This document shows, in pieces, positions 46,631 through 53,801 of a stretch of DNA of 64,000 nucleotides. Where the stretch lies: the NCBI GenBank assembly GCA_021372355.1, contig JAJFUQ010000180.1:1-64000 (forward strand), written 5' to 3'. The number at the start of each line of letters is the position of its first letter. Position 1 is the first letter of the stretch. The notes beneath the pieces are model-generated. The model was given only the letters and a program-made list of their open reading frames with translations. It did no database searches and was not told the origin of the DNA. The DNA comes from Nocardiaceae bacterium (lineage in GTDB: Bacteria; Actinomycetota; Actinomycetes; Mycobacteriales; Mycobacteriaceae). The position numbers and the translations under genes are program-made.

Positions 46631-47407
46631 ATGAGCGAATTCGAAACCATCCTGACCGAGCGCAAGGGGCGCGTGGGACTCATAACGCTCAACCGTCCGC
46701 AGGCGCTGAACGCACTGAATTCCCAGGTCCTGGCCGATCTCAACGTCGCCGTCGGGGGGTTCGACAGGGACCCGGAAATCGGTGCGATCGTCATCACCGG
46801 ATCCGAGCGTGCATTCGCTGCGGGAGCCGACATCAAGGAGATGTCGGAGAAGTCATATATGGACGTCTTCCTGACCGATTTTCTCGCCGGATGGGAAAGT
46901 GTGGCGAATGCACGCACTCCGCTCATTGCGGCGGTGGCCGGTTTTGCGCTCGGCGGCGGATGCGAGTTGGCGATGATGTGCGACATCCTCATCGCGGCGG
47001 ACACTGCAAAGTTCGGTCAGCCCGAAATCAAGCTCGGAATCATCCCGGGAATGGGTGGATCGCAGCGCCTGACCCGCGCGATCGGAAAGCCGAAGGCGAT
47101 GGATCTGGTGCTGACCGGACGCACGATCGACGCTGCTGAGGCCGACCGGATCGGACTCGTGTCGCGCGTGGTTCCCGCGGCTGAACTGCTCGATTCTGCG
47201 CTCGAGGTGGCCAACACGATCGCCGCGATGTCGCTGCCGTCGGCGCTCCTGGCCAAGGAAGCTGTCAACAAGTCGTACGAGGTGAGTTTGGCCGAGGGCC
47301 TGCGCTTCGAACGTCGCGTCTTCCAGTCGCTGTTCGCGACCGCAGACCAGAAAGAGGGCATGGGCGCGTTCCTCGAGAAGCGCTCGGCCAACTTCTCGAA
47401 TAGCTAA
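46631..47407 (+). CDS. Enoyl-CoA hydratase (EchA8-like)
   Basis: A 258-residue classical crotonase. It shows [17 protein letters not shown], the oxyanion segment [25 protein letters not shown] (catalytic Glu) and [14 protein letters not shown] (second catalytic Glu), so it should hydrate trans-2-enoyl-CoA in beta-oxidation. Length and motifs match EchA8-type short-chain hydratases. AAAGG lies 7 bp before the ATG. It is convergent with the MarR gene (4-bp overlap). Confidence 0.93.
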   Translation: MSEFETILTERKGRVGLITLNRPQALNALNSQVLADLNVAVGGFDRDPEIGAIVITGSERAFAAGADIKEMSEKSYMDVFLTDFLAGWESVANARTPLIAAVAGFALGGGCELAMMCDILIAADTAKFGQPEIKLGIIPGMGGSQRLTRAIGKPKAMDLVLTGRTIDAAEADRIGLVSRVVPAAELLDSALEVANTIAAMSLPSALLAKEAVNKSYEVSLAEGLRFERRVFQSLFATADQKEGMGAFLEKRSANFSNS

Positions 47408-47928
47408 TCGAAGCTCTTCGCCGTCGCGTTGAAGTCGCCGGCCTCACGTCGTAAGCCCGTGAGGACGGCGACGAGTTCGCGCGCGGCGGCGTTGCTGATT
47501 CCGGGTGCACCGAAGACGCGCTCGTTGAGGGCCGTCGCCGCGCTTTCGACGACCGTCCGGCCGGTCGGAGTGAGTTCGATGAGCGTGGTCCGACCATCGC
47601 TCGGGTGCGGCGTGCGCTGCACCAAACCGGCTGCCTCGAGGCGATCGGCGGCATTGGTGACGCTCGCCGGGTGGACCTGCAGTCGGGTGCTCGCCTTGCT
47701 CATCGGAAGCTTGCCGGTTCGGCTGAAGCGCAACAGCATCAAAAGTTCGAACCGGGCGAACGTCAGGCCCAGGGGTCGAAGCACTTCGTCGACGCGAGCC
47801 ATAAGGATCTGCTGGGCGCGGATCACCGAGGTCACGGTGGCCATCCCATCTGCCGCATCGGCCCAGCCAGCGTCGATCCACTGCTGGTAGGCAGCGTGAA
47901 TGGGATCTACTTCGAGTGGGCCGGCCAC
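47404..47928 (-). CDS. MarR-family transcriptional regulator
   Basis: 174 residues from the GTG at 47928, which GGGA precedes at 8 bp; an ATG at 47976 would overlap the upstream gene. The winged HTH is visible: [66 protein letters not shown]. The conserved wing DGRTT is intact. It probably responds to a small aromatic or lipid-like ligand. It follows a membrane-protein gene on the same strand. Targets unknown. Confidence 0.88.
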   Translation of the reverse strand: MAGPLEVDPIHAAYQQWIDAGWADAADGMATVTSVIRAQQILMARVDEVLRPLGLTFARFELLMLLRFSRTGKLPMSKASTRLQVHPASVTNAADRLEAAGLVQRTPHPSDGRTTLIELTPTGRTVVESAATALNERVFGAPGISNAAARELVAVLTGLRREAGDFNATAKSFD

Positions 47929-47930
47929 GG

Positions 47931-48389
47931 TCAGGTTCCCGGATGCTGGGAGAGATTGAGGATGGCGATGCGCCACTCGTATGGAGCCTCGGTGAAGAAC
48001 GCGACGCGGTCGTTCTGGCCGTTACGTTCGAACGTCACGATGAGCAGTCGGCCCTCGCCGAGTTCACCGCGGAAGTCCATCTCGATCTGGACATCTCGGA
48101 TCGACGACATCGGGATCTCGAGCATCTCGTCGGTGGCCATCTTCGAGTACCAGATCTTGTCGGTCGTCAGCACGAGTGCGCCGTTGCCGCGGTACTGCTC
48201 GCCGTTGCCGGATTCGAAGCCGTAGCAATGGGCGATCACGTCGTGGCGGAGCATGTCCTCTTCACGGAAGAGCGCGTTGAGCTTGTACCGGCTCGATTTC
48301 CGCGCGTCGGCCATGAAATGGCGGAGGGCGAGACCGGTCACCACGAGCAAGAGGACGAGGATGCCGATCGCAGCAATCGCCAGGACCAT
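47931..48389 (-). CDS. Single-helix membrane protein with PH/GRAM-like domain, unknown
   Basis: 152 residues from the ATG at 48389; an earlier start at 48488 would place an IdeR-like box inside the coding region, so I rejected it. One membrane helix (about 2-21, VLAIAAIGILVLLLVVTGLA) is followed by a cytoplasmic domain with beta strands (RGNGALVLTTDKIWYSKMAT, LIVTFERNGQNDRVAFFTEA) of the kind seen in PH/GRAM-like proteins. It is co-directional with the MarR gene (2-bp gap). Function unknown. Confidence 0.65.
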   Translation of the reverse strand: MVLAIAAIGILVLLLVVTGLALRHFMADARKSSRYKLNALFREEDMLRHDVIAHCYGFESGNGEQYRGNGALVLTTDKIWYSKMATDEMLEIPMSSIRDVQIEMDFRGELGEGRLLIVTFERNGQNDRVAFFTEAPYEWRIAILNLSQHPGT

Positions 48390-48475
48390 TCTGATCACCA
48401 GGTGAGGATAAGCGCTTCCGCGGAAGATCCTGTGAATCCAATCGGCGCGGTAAAGCGACGATCTTGCGCTGGTAG

Positions 48476-48494
48476 TGTGGTTAGCCATACCTCA
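48476..48494 (+). promoter_or_regulatory. IdeR/DtxR-like iron box before the iron ABC operon
   Basis: TGTGGTTAGCCATACCTCA matches the IdeR/DtxR consensus at 13 of 19 positions by hand count, including GGTTAGnC and ACCT. It lies 26 bp before the binding-protein start (GTG at 48520). Iron-dependent repression of the ABC importer is inferred. Confidence 0.6.
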
Positions 48495-48519
48495 TAACGT
48501 CAATTGCAGGGGGCATTCG

Positions 48520-49560
48520 GTGGGCATGGTGATGAACCGTCGGCACTTCTTCGTGACCGCCGCGGCCGTAACTGCGGCAGCAGGTCTGGCGGCCTGCAGC
48601 AAGGGCGAGACCGCCGGCGGGGGTTCGACGAAGACCAAATCCATCACCGTTTACAGCGGTCAGCATGAGTCGCTCACCAACGAGTGGGTCGAGGCATTCA
48701 AGAAGGAAACCGGCATTGACGTGGCAATTCGTCGTGCCGGCGACATCGAACTGGCAAACCAGCTCGTTGCCGAAGGTGACGCCTCACCGGCCGATGTCTT
48801 CCTGACCGAGAACTCGCCGGCCATGGCACTTGTCGAGAACGCCGGCCTGTTCGCCGGGCTCGACAAGACGACGCTCGACCAGGTACCGGACGCCTACCGC
48901 CCGTCGACCGGGAAGTGGACCGGGGCTGCTGCGCGGTCGACAGTCTTCGCTTACAACAAGGACAAGCTCACCGAGGACCAGCTCCCGAAGTCGATCTTCG
49001 ATCTGCAGAAGCCGGAGTGGAAGGGCCGCTGGAGTGCTGCCACCAACGCCGACTTCCAGGCGATCATGGCGGCCATGCTCGAGCTCAAGGGAGCGGACGC
49101 CACCGAGAGCTGGCTGAAGGCGCTCAAGAACGATGGCACCGCCTACCAGAACAACATCGCCGTCTACCAGAACGTGAACTCCGGTCAGGTCGAAGGTGGC
49201 GTCACCTTCCACTACTACTGGTTCCAGGACCAGGCCAAGACTGGTGACATCAGCAACAACGTCAAGCTGCACTACTTCAAGCACGAAGACCCGGGCGCCT
49301 TCGTCAGCGTCTCGGGCGCCGGTGTTCTCAAGGGCAGCAAGAACGCGGAAGCCGCGCAGCAGTTCGTCGCATTCGTGACCGGCCCGAAGGGACAGGCGGT
49401 TCTCAGCGGCGGTGACGTCTGGGAGTACCCGGTCGGCAACGGAGCCAAGGCGAACCCGAAGCTGCCGCCGCTCGACTCGCTGCAGGCGCCGAAGGTCGAC
49501 ACCTCGAAGTTCGACAGCAAGAAGGTCACCGAACTCATGACTCAGGCGGGTCTGCTTTAG
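48520..49560 (+). CDS. Iron ABC transporter substrate-binding lipoprotein
   Basis: 346 residues from the GTG at 48520 (AGGGGG 6 bp upstream; ATGs at 48526 and 48532 are alternatives). The signal has an RR pair (NRRHFFV) and a lipobox GLAACS. The mature part is a ferric-iron binding-protein fold: ITVYSGQHESLTNEWVEAFKKETG, the hinge ADVFLTENSPAMALVENAGL, and GGVTFHYYWFQDQ with paired Tyr residues that typically coordinate Fe3+. It feeds the permease and ATPase downstream. A fold-back element separates it from the permease. Confidence 0.9.
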   Translation: MGMVMNRRHFFVTAAAVTAAAGLAACSKGETAGGGSTKTKSITVYSGQHESLTNEWVEAFKKETGIDVAIRRAGDIELANQLVAEGDASPADVFLTENSPAMALVENAGLFAGLDKTTLDQVPDAYRPSTGKWTGAAARSTVFAYNKDKLTEDQLPKSIFDLQKPEWKGRWSAATNADFQAIMAAMLELKGADATESWLKALKNDGTAYQNNIAVYQNVNSGQVEGGVTFHYYWFQDQAKTGDISNNVKLHYFKHEDPGAFVSVSGAGVLKGSKNAEAAQQFVAFVTGPKGQAVLSGGDVWEYPVGNGAKANPKLPPLDSLQAPKVDTSKFDSKKVTELMTQAGLL

Positions 49561-49721
49561 GCCATGCCTGACGATTCCTCGACCTACTGCGCGACGCCCA
49601 GACGCACGAACTGCGGCGTTGTCCTCGTCGCGCATAGCTCCGCTATGGGCTCCTCGTCCGCCTTGCATTCCGCACATCTGGCCGCCGCTCGCTACGGCCA
49701 GGAATCGCCAGGCACGGCCTA
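49558..49721. repeat. 164-bp fold-back (inverted-repeat) intergenic element
   Basis: The outer 22 bp of the arms (49558-49579 and 49700-49721) pair at 20 of 22 positions. Pairing continues imperfectly inward to a central perfect hairpin CATAGC-TCC-GCTATG (49633-49647) exactly at the midpoint. The element spans from the binding-protein stop codon to 2 bp before the permease start. It could be a miniature transposon-like repeat, a partial terminator or an mRNA-stability element that sets a high ratio of binding protein to permease. Confidence 0.75.
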
Positions 49722-49722
49722 G

Positions 49723-51294
49723 GTGACCACCGCGCTGACCCGGCGCTCGTTCGTCCGGCCCTCTTCGTCACCGGCCCACCGGCCGGGCGTCGTCGTCTAC
49801 CTTCTCGCGGCGGCCGTTCTCGCCGCAACGATGGTGCCGTTGGGCTACGTCGTCTACTCGGTGTACAGCGTCGGCTGGGAGCAGGCGTCGGCGTTGGTCT
49901 TCCGCGGACGCGTCGCTGACCTGCTGTGGAACACGATCTCACTGGTCGCGCTGACCGTTCCACTGGCGGTCGCGCTGGGTGTCGGGTTGGCTTGGCTCGT
50001 CGAGCGGACCGACCTGCTGGGTGCTCGACTGTGGGCGCCGGTCTTCGTCGTCCCGCTCGCCGTGCCGGCGTTCGTCAACAGCTTCGCCTGGGTCTCGTTC
50101 GTTCCGGGTATGCACGGACTGCCGGCGGCGGTCCTGGTGTCGCTGCTGTCGTACTTTCCGCTGGTGTACCTGCCTGCCGCAGCTGCGATTCGCACGCTCG
50201 ATCCCGACCTCGAGGAGAGCGCTCGATCGCTCGGCAGTGGATCGGTCGCGGTGTTCTTCCGCGTCGTCGTGCCCCAGCTGCGCTTGGCCGTTCTCGGTGG
50301 CATGTTGCTGATCGCCCTGCATCTCCTCGCCGAATACGGTGCGTTCGCGCTGCTCCGTTTCGACACTTTCACGACCGCGATCTTCCAGCAGTACCAATCG
50401 ACCTTCGCGGGCTCGGCAGGCAGCATGCTCGCTGCGGTTCTCGTGCTCTGCTGCCTGGTTCTTCTCGTTTCGGAAGCGGGGATGCGCGGACGCTTGCGCT
50501 ACGACCGCGTGGGCTCTGGCTCACCGCGTCCGGCCGTCCGAGTGCGACTGGGCCGGTTCCAGTGGCTCGCTTTCGTCGGCTGCGGTGCTGCCGTGGCGTT
50601 GTCGGTCGGCGTGCCGGTGTGGATGGTCTCCCGCTGGCTCGAAATGGGCGGGATTGAAGCCTGGGATGCGGAATCGGTCCGCGAGGCGCTGGGGCAGACA
50701 CTGTCGTTCGCGCTGGTGACGGCGTTCCTCGCGATCGTGCTTGCCTTCCCGATCGCGTGGTTGTCGGCCCGGACCCGCACGTTGTTCGCGCGGGTCGCCG
50801 AGGGCAGCAACTACGTCACCAGTTCGCTTCCGGGCATCGTCACTGCGTTGGCGCTCGTGACGATCAGCATCAAGACCATGAAGCCGCTCTACCAGACGCT
50901 GACTCTCGTTGTCGTTGCGTACCTCCTGATGTACCTGCCGCGCGGAGTCGTGGCTCTGCGATCGGGTGTTGCTCAGGTGCCGATCGGGCTCGAAGAGGCG
51001 TCGCGATCCTTGGGCAAGGGCCGCGCCTGGACGTTCTTCCACGTGACCCTGCGGTTGAGCGGGCCGTCGGCTGCGGCGGGCGCCGCGCTAGTCTTCGTGG
51101 CGGTGAGCACCGAACTCACGGCGACGCTGCTGTTGGCCCCGGCCGGCATTCGCACGTTGTCGACGAGTTTCTGGGCCTACAGCGACGAACTCGACTACGC
51201 GCACGCGGCACCGTTCGCCTTGATCATGATCCTGCTGACCCTGCCCGTGACCTATCTGCTGTTCACACAATCCCGAAAGGCGGTGGCCCGATGA
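49723..51294 (+). CDS. Iron ABC transporter permease (FbpB-like, two permease domains)
   Basis: 523 residues from a GTG. About twelve hydrophobic helices form two BPD_transp_1 repeats. The first carries the EAA-type loop around ESARSLGSGSVAVFFRVVVPQL, the second GLEEASRSLGKGRAWTFFHVTL; both are cytoplasmic ATPase-contact loops. This duplicated layout is that of FbpB/SfuB ferric-iron permeases. The stop overlaps the ATPase start by ATGA. No ribosome-binding site is clear before the GTG, consistent with dependence on the upstream structure. Confidence 0.9.
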   Translation: MTTALTRRSFVRPSSSPAHRPGVVVYLLAAAVLAATMVPLGYVVYSVYSVGWEQASALVFRGRVADLLWNTISLVALTVPLAVALGVGLAWLVERTDLLGARLWAPVFVVPLAVPAFVNSFAWVSFVPGMHGLPAAVLVSLLSYFPLVYLPAAAAIRTLDPDLEESARSLGSGSVAVFFRVVVPQLRLAVLGGMLLIALHLLAEYGAFALLRFDTFTTAIFQQYQSTFAGSAGSMLAAVLVLCCLVLLVSEAGMRGRLRYDRVGSGSPRPAVRVRLGRFQWLAFVGCGAAVALSVGVPVWMVSRWLEMGGIEAWDAESVREALGQTLSFALVTAFLAIVLAFPIAWLSARTRTLFARVAEGSNYVTSSLPGIVTALALVTISIKTMKPLYQTLTLVVVAYLLMYLPRGVVALRSGVAQVPIGLEEASRSLGKGRAWTFFHVTLRLSGPSAAAGAALVFVAVSTELTATLLLAPAGIRTLSTSFWAYSDELDYAHAAPFALIMILLTLPVTYLLFTQSRKAVAR

Positions 51295-52310
51295 GCGCTC
51301 TGGACGTCGTCGGTGTGCGCAAAGCCTTCGGGCCCGTCGCCGCACTCGGGGGAGTGGATCTGTCGGTCGCCGAAGGGACGACAACCGCAATCCTCGGTTC
51401 GTCGGGCTGCGGCAAGACGACGCTGCTACGCGTGATCGCGGGGTTCGAGGCCCCGGACTCGGGCACCGTGTCGATCGCGGGGCAGGTCGTCGCGCGCGAA
51501 GGATTCGTGCTCCCGGCCAACAAGCGAAGCGTCGGCTACGTCGCGCAGGACGGTGCGCTCTTCCCGCACCTGACGGTCGGAAAGAACATCGCCTACGGTC
51601 TGCGCACGGATCGAAAGTCCACGCGGGCACGCGTCGATGAACTGCTGGAGATGGTCGCCCTCGACCCTTCCTATGCCAAGCGGCGTCCGCACGAGCTGTC
51701 GGGTGGACAGCAGCAGCGGGTTGCTCTGGCCCGGGCGCTGGCTCGTCGGCCAGCCTTGATGCTCCTCGATGAACCGTTCAGTGCGCTCGATTCCGGCCTG
51801 CGGGTGGCGACGCGTAAAGCGGTCGCTCAGACGCTCGCGGCCGCGGGCGTGACCGCGGTCCTGGTGACGCATGACACCGAGGAAGCAATTTCTTTCGCCG
51901 ATCAGATCGCGGTCATGCGCTGTGGTCAGTTCACGCAGACCGGAACGCCGGAAGAGATCTATCGGACGCCTCGCGACGAGTTCACTGCGCGCTTCCTGGG
52001 CGACTGTGTCGTGCTCGACGCCCGGGTCGAAGGCGGCATCGCCGAAACCGTACTGGGCCAGGTCCCGGTCAAGGGTGCTCTCGACGGCGGCCAACGCACC
52101 GTGATGTTGCGTCCGGAGCAGCTTGTTCTCGTGAAGGACCACGAGGGTGCGGGACGGGTCATGGGGATGGAGTTCCTCGGTGGCGAACTCGTCGTGAGCG
52201 TTCGGGTCGGCGACCTGCTTCTCGAATTGCGGCGTCCCAGCACCATCGAGATCTCGGTCGGCGACAGTGTCCGGATCGACATCGTCGCCGCGGCCGTATC
52301 CCTGGGCTAA
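51291..52310 (+). CDS. Iron ABC transporter ATP-binding protein (FbpC-like)
   Basis: 339 residues from the ATG at 51291, overlapping the permease stop. Walker A ILGSSGCGKTTLL, signature ELSGGQQQRVALARAL, Walker B ALMLLDEPFSALD and His-loop LVTHDTEEA are all intact. A C-terminal TOBE-like regulatory region (about 250-335: RTVMLRPEQLVLVKD) is present, as in FbpC ferric-uptake ATPases. It powers the binding protein and permease encoded upstream. Its end overlaps the convergent TetR gene. Confidence 0.93.
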   Translation: MSALDVVGVRKAFGPVAALGGVDLSVAEGTTTAILGSSGCGKTTLLRVIAGFEAPDSGTVSIAGQVVAREGFVLPANKRSVGYVAQDGALFPHLTVGKNIAYGLRTDRKSTRARVDELLEMVALDPSYAKRRPHELSGGQQQRVALARALARRPALMLLDEPFSALDSGLRVATRKAVAQTLAAAGVTAVLVTHDTEEAISFADQIAVMRCGQFTQTGTPEEIYRTPRDEFTARFLGDCVVLDARVEGGIAETVLGQVPVKGALDGGQRTVMLRPEQLVLVKDHEGAGRVMGMEFLGGELVVSVRVGDLLLELRRPSTIEISVGDSVRIDIVAAAVSLG

Positions 52311-52987
52311 GCCCCGGCTCCGGCCAGGATCGCGCGGAGCCCCCACTCGAACTGCTCGCCGGAAATCCACTCGGCCATCGTCGCGACAGATCGCGCGGTC
52401 AGTGGGTAGTCCGACTCGTCGATCGCGCTGAGTGCTTCGCGTCGGCCGGCGATTCGATCCGCCTCGGACGGCAGGGGAGGCGTTCCGTCGGTCTCGGCGA
52501 CTTCCAGCGCGATCGAACCAAGCGTGTGGACGATCACGGCATAAGTCGTTCGTGACGCTGTCTCCACATCGAGTCCGGCACTCGTCAATGAGCGCATGAG
52601 GTGCTCGCCGATCTCGCGCGCGGCTGGGCCGTCCATCGGTGCGCGCATGAGCAGCATCGCCACTCCGGGGTGGTTCAACAGCGTGGCTCGAAGTCCGGTG
52701 CAGAATTTGACAATGCTGTCGTTCCAAGGGGATTCGTCGCTGAATGCGGACTTCTCGGCGTTGCCCAGCACGTGTTCGGCGACCGCTCGTTCGAGATCTG
52801 CGCGACTCGTGACATAGGTGTAGACGGCGTTCGGGTTGACGCCGAGGGAGGTCGCGACGGCGCGTATCGACACCGGCTGCCCGAACCCACGATCGACGAG
52901 GCCCAGTGCGGTCTCGATGACCTCTTCCTCGGTGAAAGCCCGCCGGGCCAGCCGAGTCTTCTTTGCGTTTGACGGAAGCTCCGGCAT
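52307..52987 (-). CDS. TetR-family regulator
   Basis: 226 residues from the ATG at 52987; upstream TTG at 53038 would run through the operator and was rejected. The HTH region is AVATSLGVNPNAVYTYVTSRADLE (residues about 44-67). The C-terminal half (AEHVLGNAEKSAF onward) is of the TetR_C type. It lies 53 bp from a divergent membrane-protein gene, with two perfect palindromes between them, so it probably represses both itself and that gene. Confidence 0.9.
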   Translation of the reverse strand: MPELPSNAKKTRLARRAFTEEEVIETALGLVDRGFGQPVSIRAVATSLGVNPNAVYTYVTSRADLERAVAEHVLGNAEKSAFSDESPWNDSIVKFCTGLRATLLNHPGVAMLLMRAPMDGPAAREIGEHLMRSLTSAGLDVETASRTTYAVIVHTLGSIALEVAETDGTPPLPSEADRIAGRREALSAIDESDYPLTARSVATMAEWISGEQFEWGLRAILAGAGA

Positions 52988-52995
52988 GCAGTTGA

Positions 52996-53029
52996 CTGTA
53001 CTACGTACAGGCGGCTGTACGGAGTACAG
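52996..53029. promoter_or_regulatory. Tandem CTGTACnnnGTACAG operators
   Basis: CTGTAC-TAC-GTACAG (52996-53010) and CTGTAC-GGA-GTACAG (53015-53029) are two perfect 15-bp palindromes, 19 bp apart centre to centre, in the 53-bp gap between a TetR gene and a divergent membrane-protein gene. Two dimers of the TetR protein are the natural binders. Confidence 0.7.
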
Positions 53030-53040
53030 ATAGGACAATC

Positions 53041-53748
53041 ATGTCGAAGAACCAGGTGACTGCGGCACTCCTCATCACTGCGGCAGTGGGGATGAACGTC
53101 GTGTTCGGCGTTTTGGGTGCGGTGTTCGATTACCCCAACGTGCTCGCCAAGCCCGCCGTAGACCAGTTGACGATGTTCCGGCACAACGAAGTTGCGGTGG
53201 TGACGTGCTTCGCGCTACTCGCGCTGACCGCGGCGCTTCTCATTCCGATCGCGATCCGGGTCGGGGCGATGGCTTCGTCACGGCCGATGCGGGTAGCCGT
53301 GGTGGCCGGTATCGCGGCCTCGGTCGTTCAGGCGATCGGGCTCGCACGCTGGCCCATCGTCGTTCCGTTCCTCGCGGACCGGGCGGCCCACGGGGACACA
53401 CGTGCGGTCTCGCAGTTCGAGTTGCTCAGCAACATCGTGGGTGGCTGGATCGGGGAGACTGTGGGCTACCTGCTGACCGCAACGTGGACGGTTCTGGTGG
53501 TCGTGGCGCTGGCGCACATGCCGCAGTGGTTTCGCGTCACCGGAGTCGTGTCGGCGGCTCTGATCGCGGTCGGTGCGTTGGTCGAGTTCGGCGTCGCGGG
53601 CGCCGATATCGCCAACTTCCTCGGCTACGTGATCTGGAGTGGCTGGCTCATCGCCTTCGCTGTTCTCCTACGCACTGAGCGGACCGTCCGACCCTCCGTC
53701 CTCGCTCCTGAAGTCGCTGCGATGCTCACGCCGTCCTCTTTCCGCTAA
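53041..53748 (+). CDS. DUF4386-like integral membrane protein
   Basis: A 235-residue protein with about six hydrophobic segments (about 8-27, 48-68, 80-102, 127-147, 155-176, 185-206). The overall layout is that of the DUF4386 family, whose role is unknown. It starts 12 bp after a tandem TetR operator and is likely repressed by the divergent regulator; it may export or tolerate the ligand. The last 25 codons (53674-53748) include a block shared with intergenic DNA at 37152-37178, so the C-terminal tail may have been added. Confidence 0.75.
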   Translation: MSKNQVTAALLITAAVGMNVVFGVLGAVFDYPNVLAKPAVDQLTMFRHNEVAVVTCFALLALTAALLIPIAIRVGAMASSRPMRVAVVAGIAASVVQAIGLARWPIVVPFLADRAAHGDTRAVSQFELLSNIVGGWIGETVGYLLTATWTVLVVVALAHMPQWFRVTGVVSAALIAVGALVEFGVAGADIANFLGYVIWSGWLIAFAVLLRTERTVRPSVLAPEVAAMLTPSSFR

Positions 53749-53801
53749 CAGCGGACGGCGATCAGCTACCGCGCGCCCGAGGGGTTTGCGACGATCTTGA
53801 C

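Noticed and set aside
52988..53038. Upstream TTG start for the TetR gene at 52307-52987
   Set aside because: It would put the tandem CTGTAC operators inside the coding sequence, and no ribosome-binding site is seen before it.
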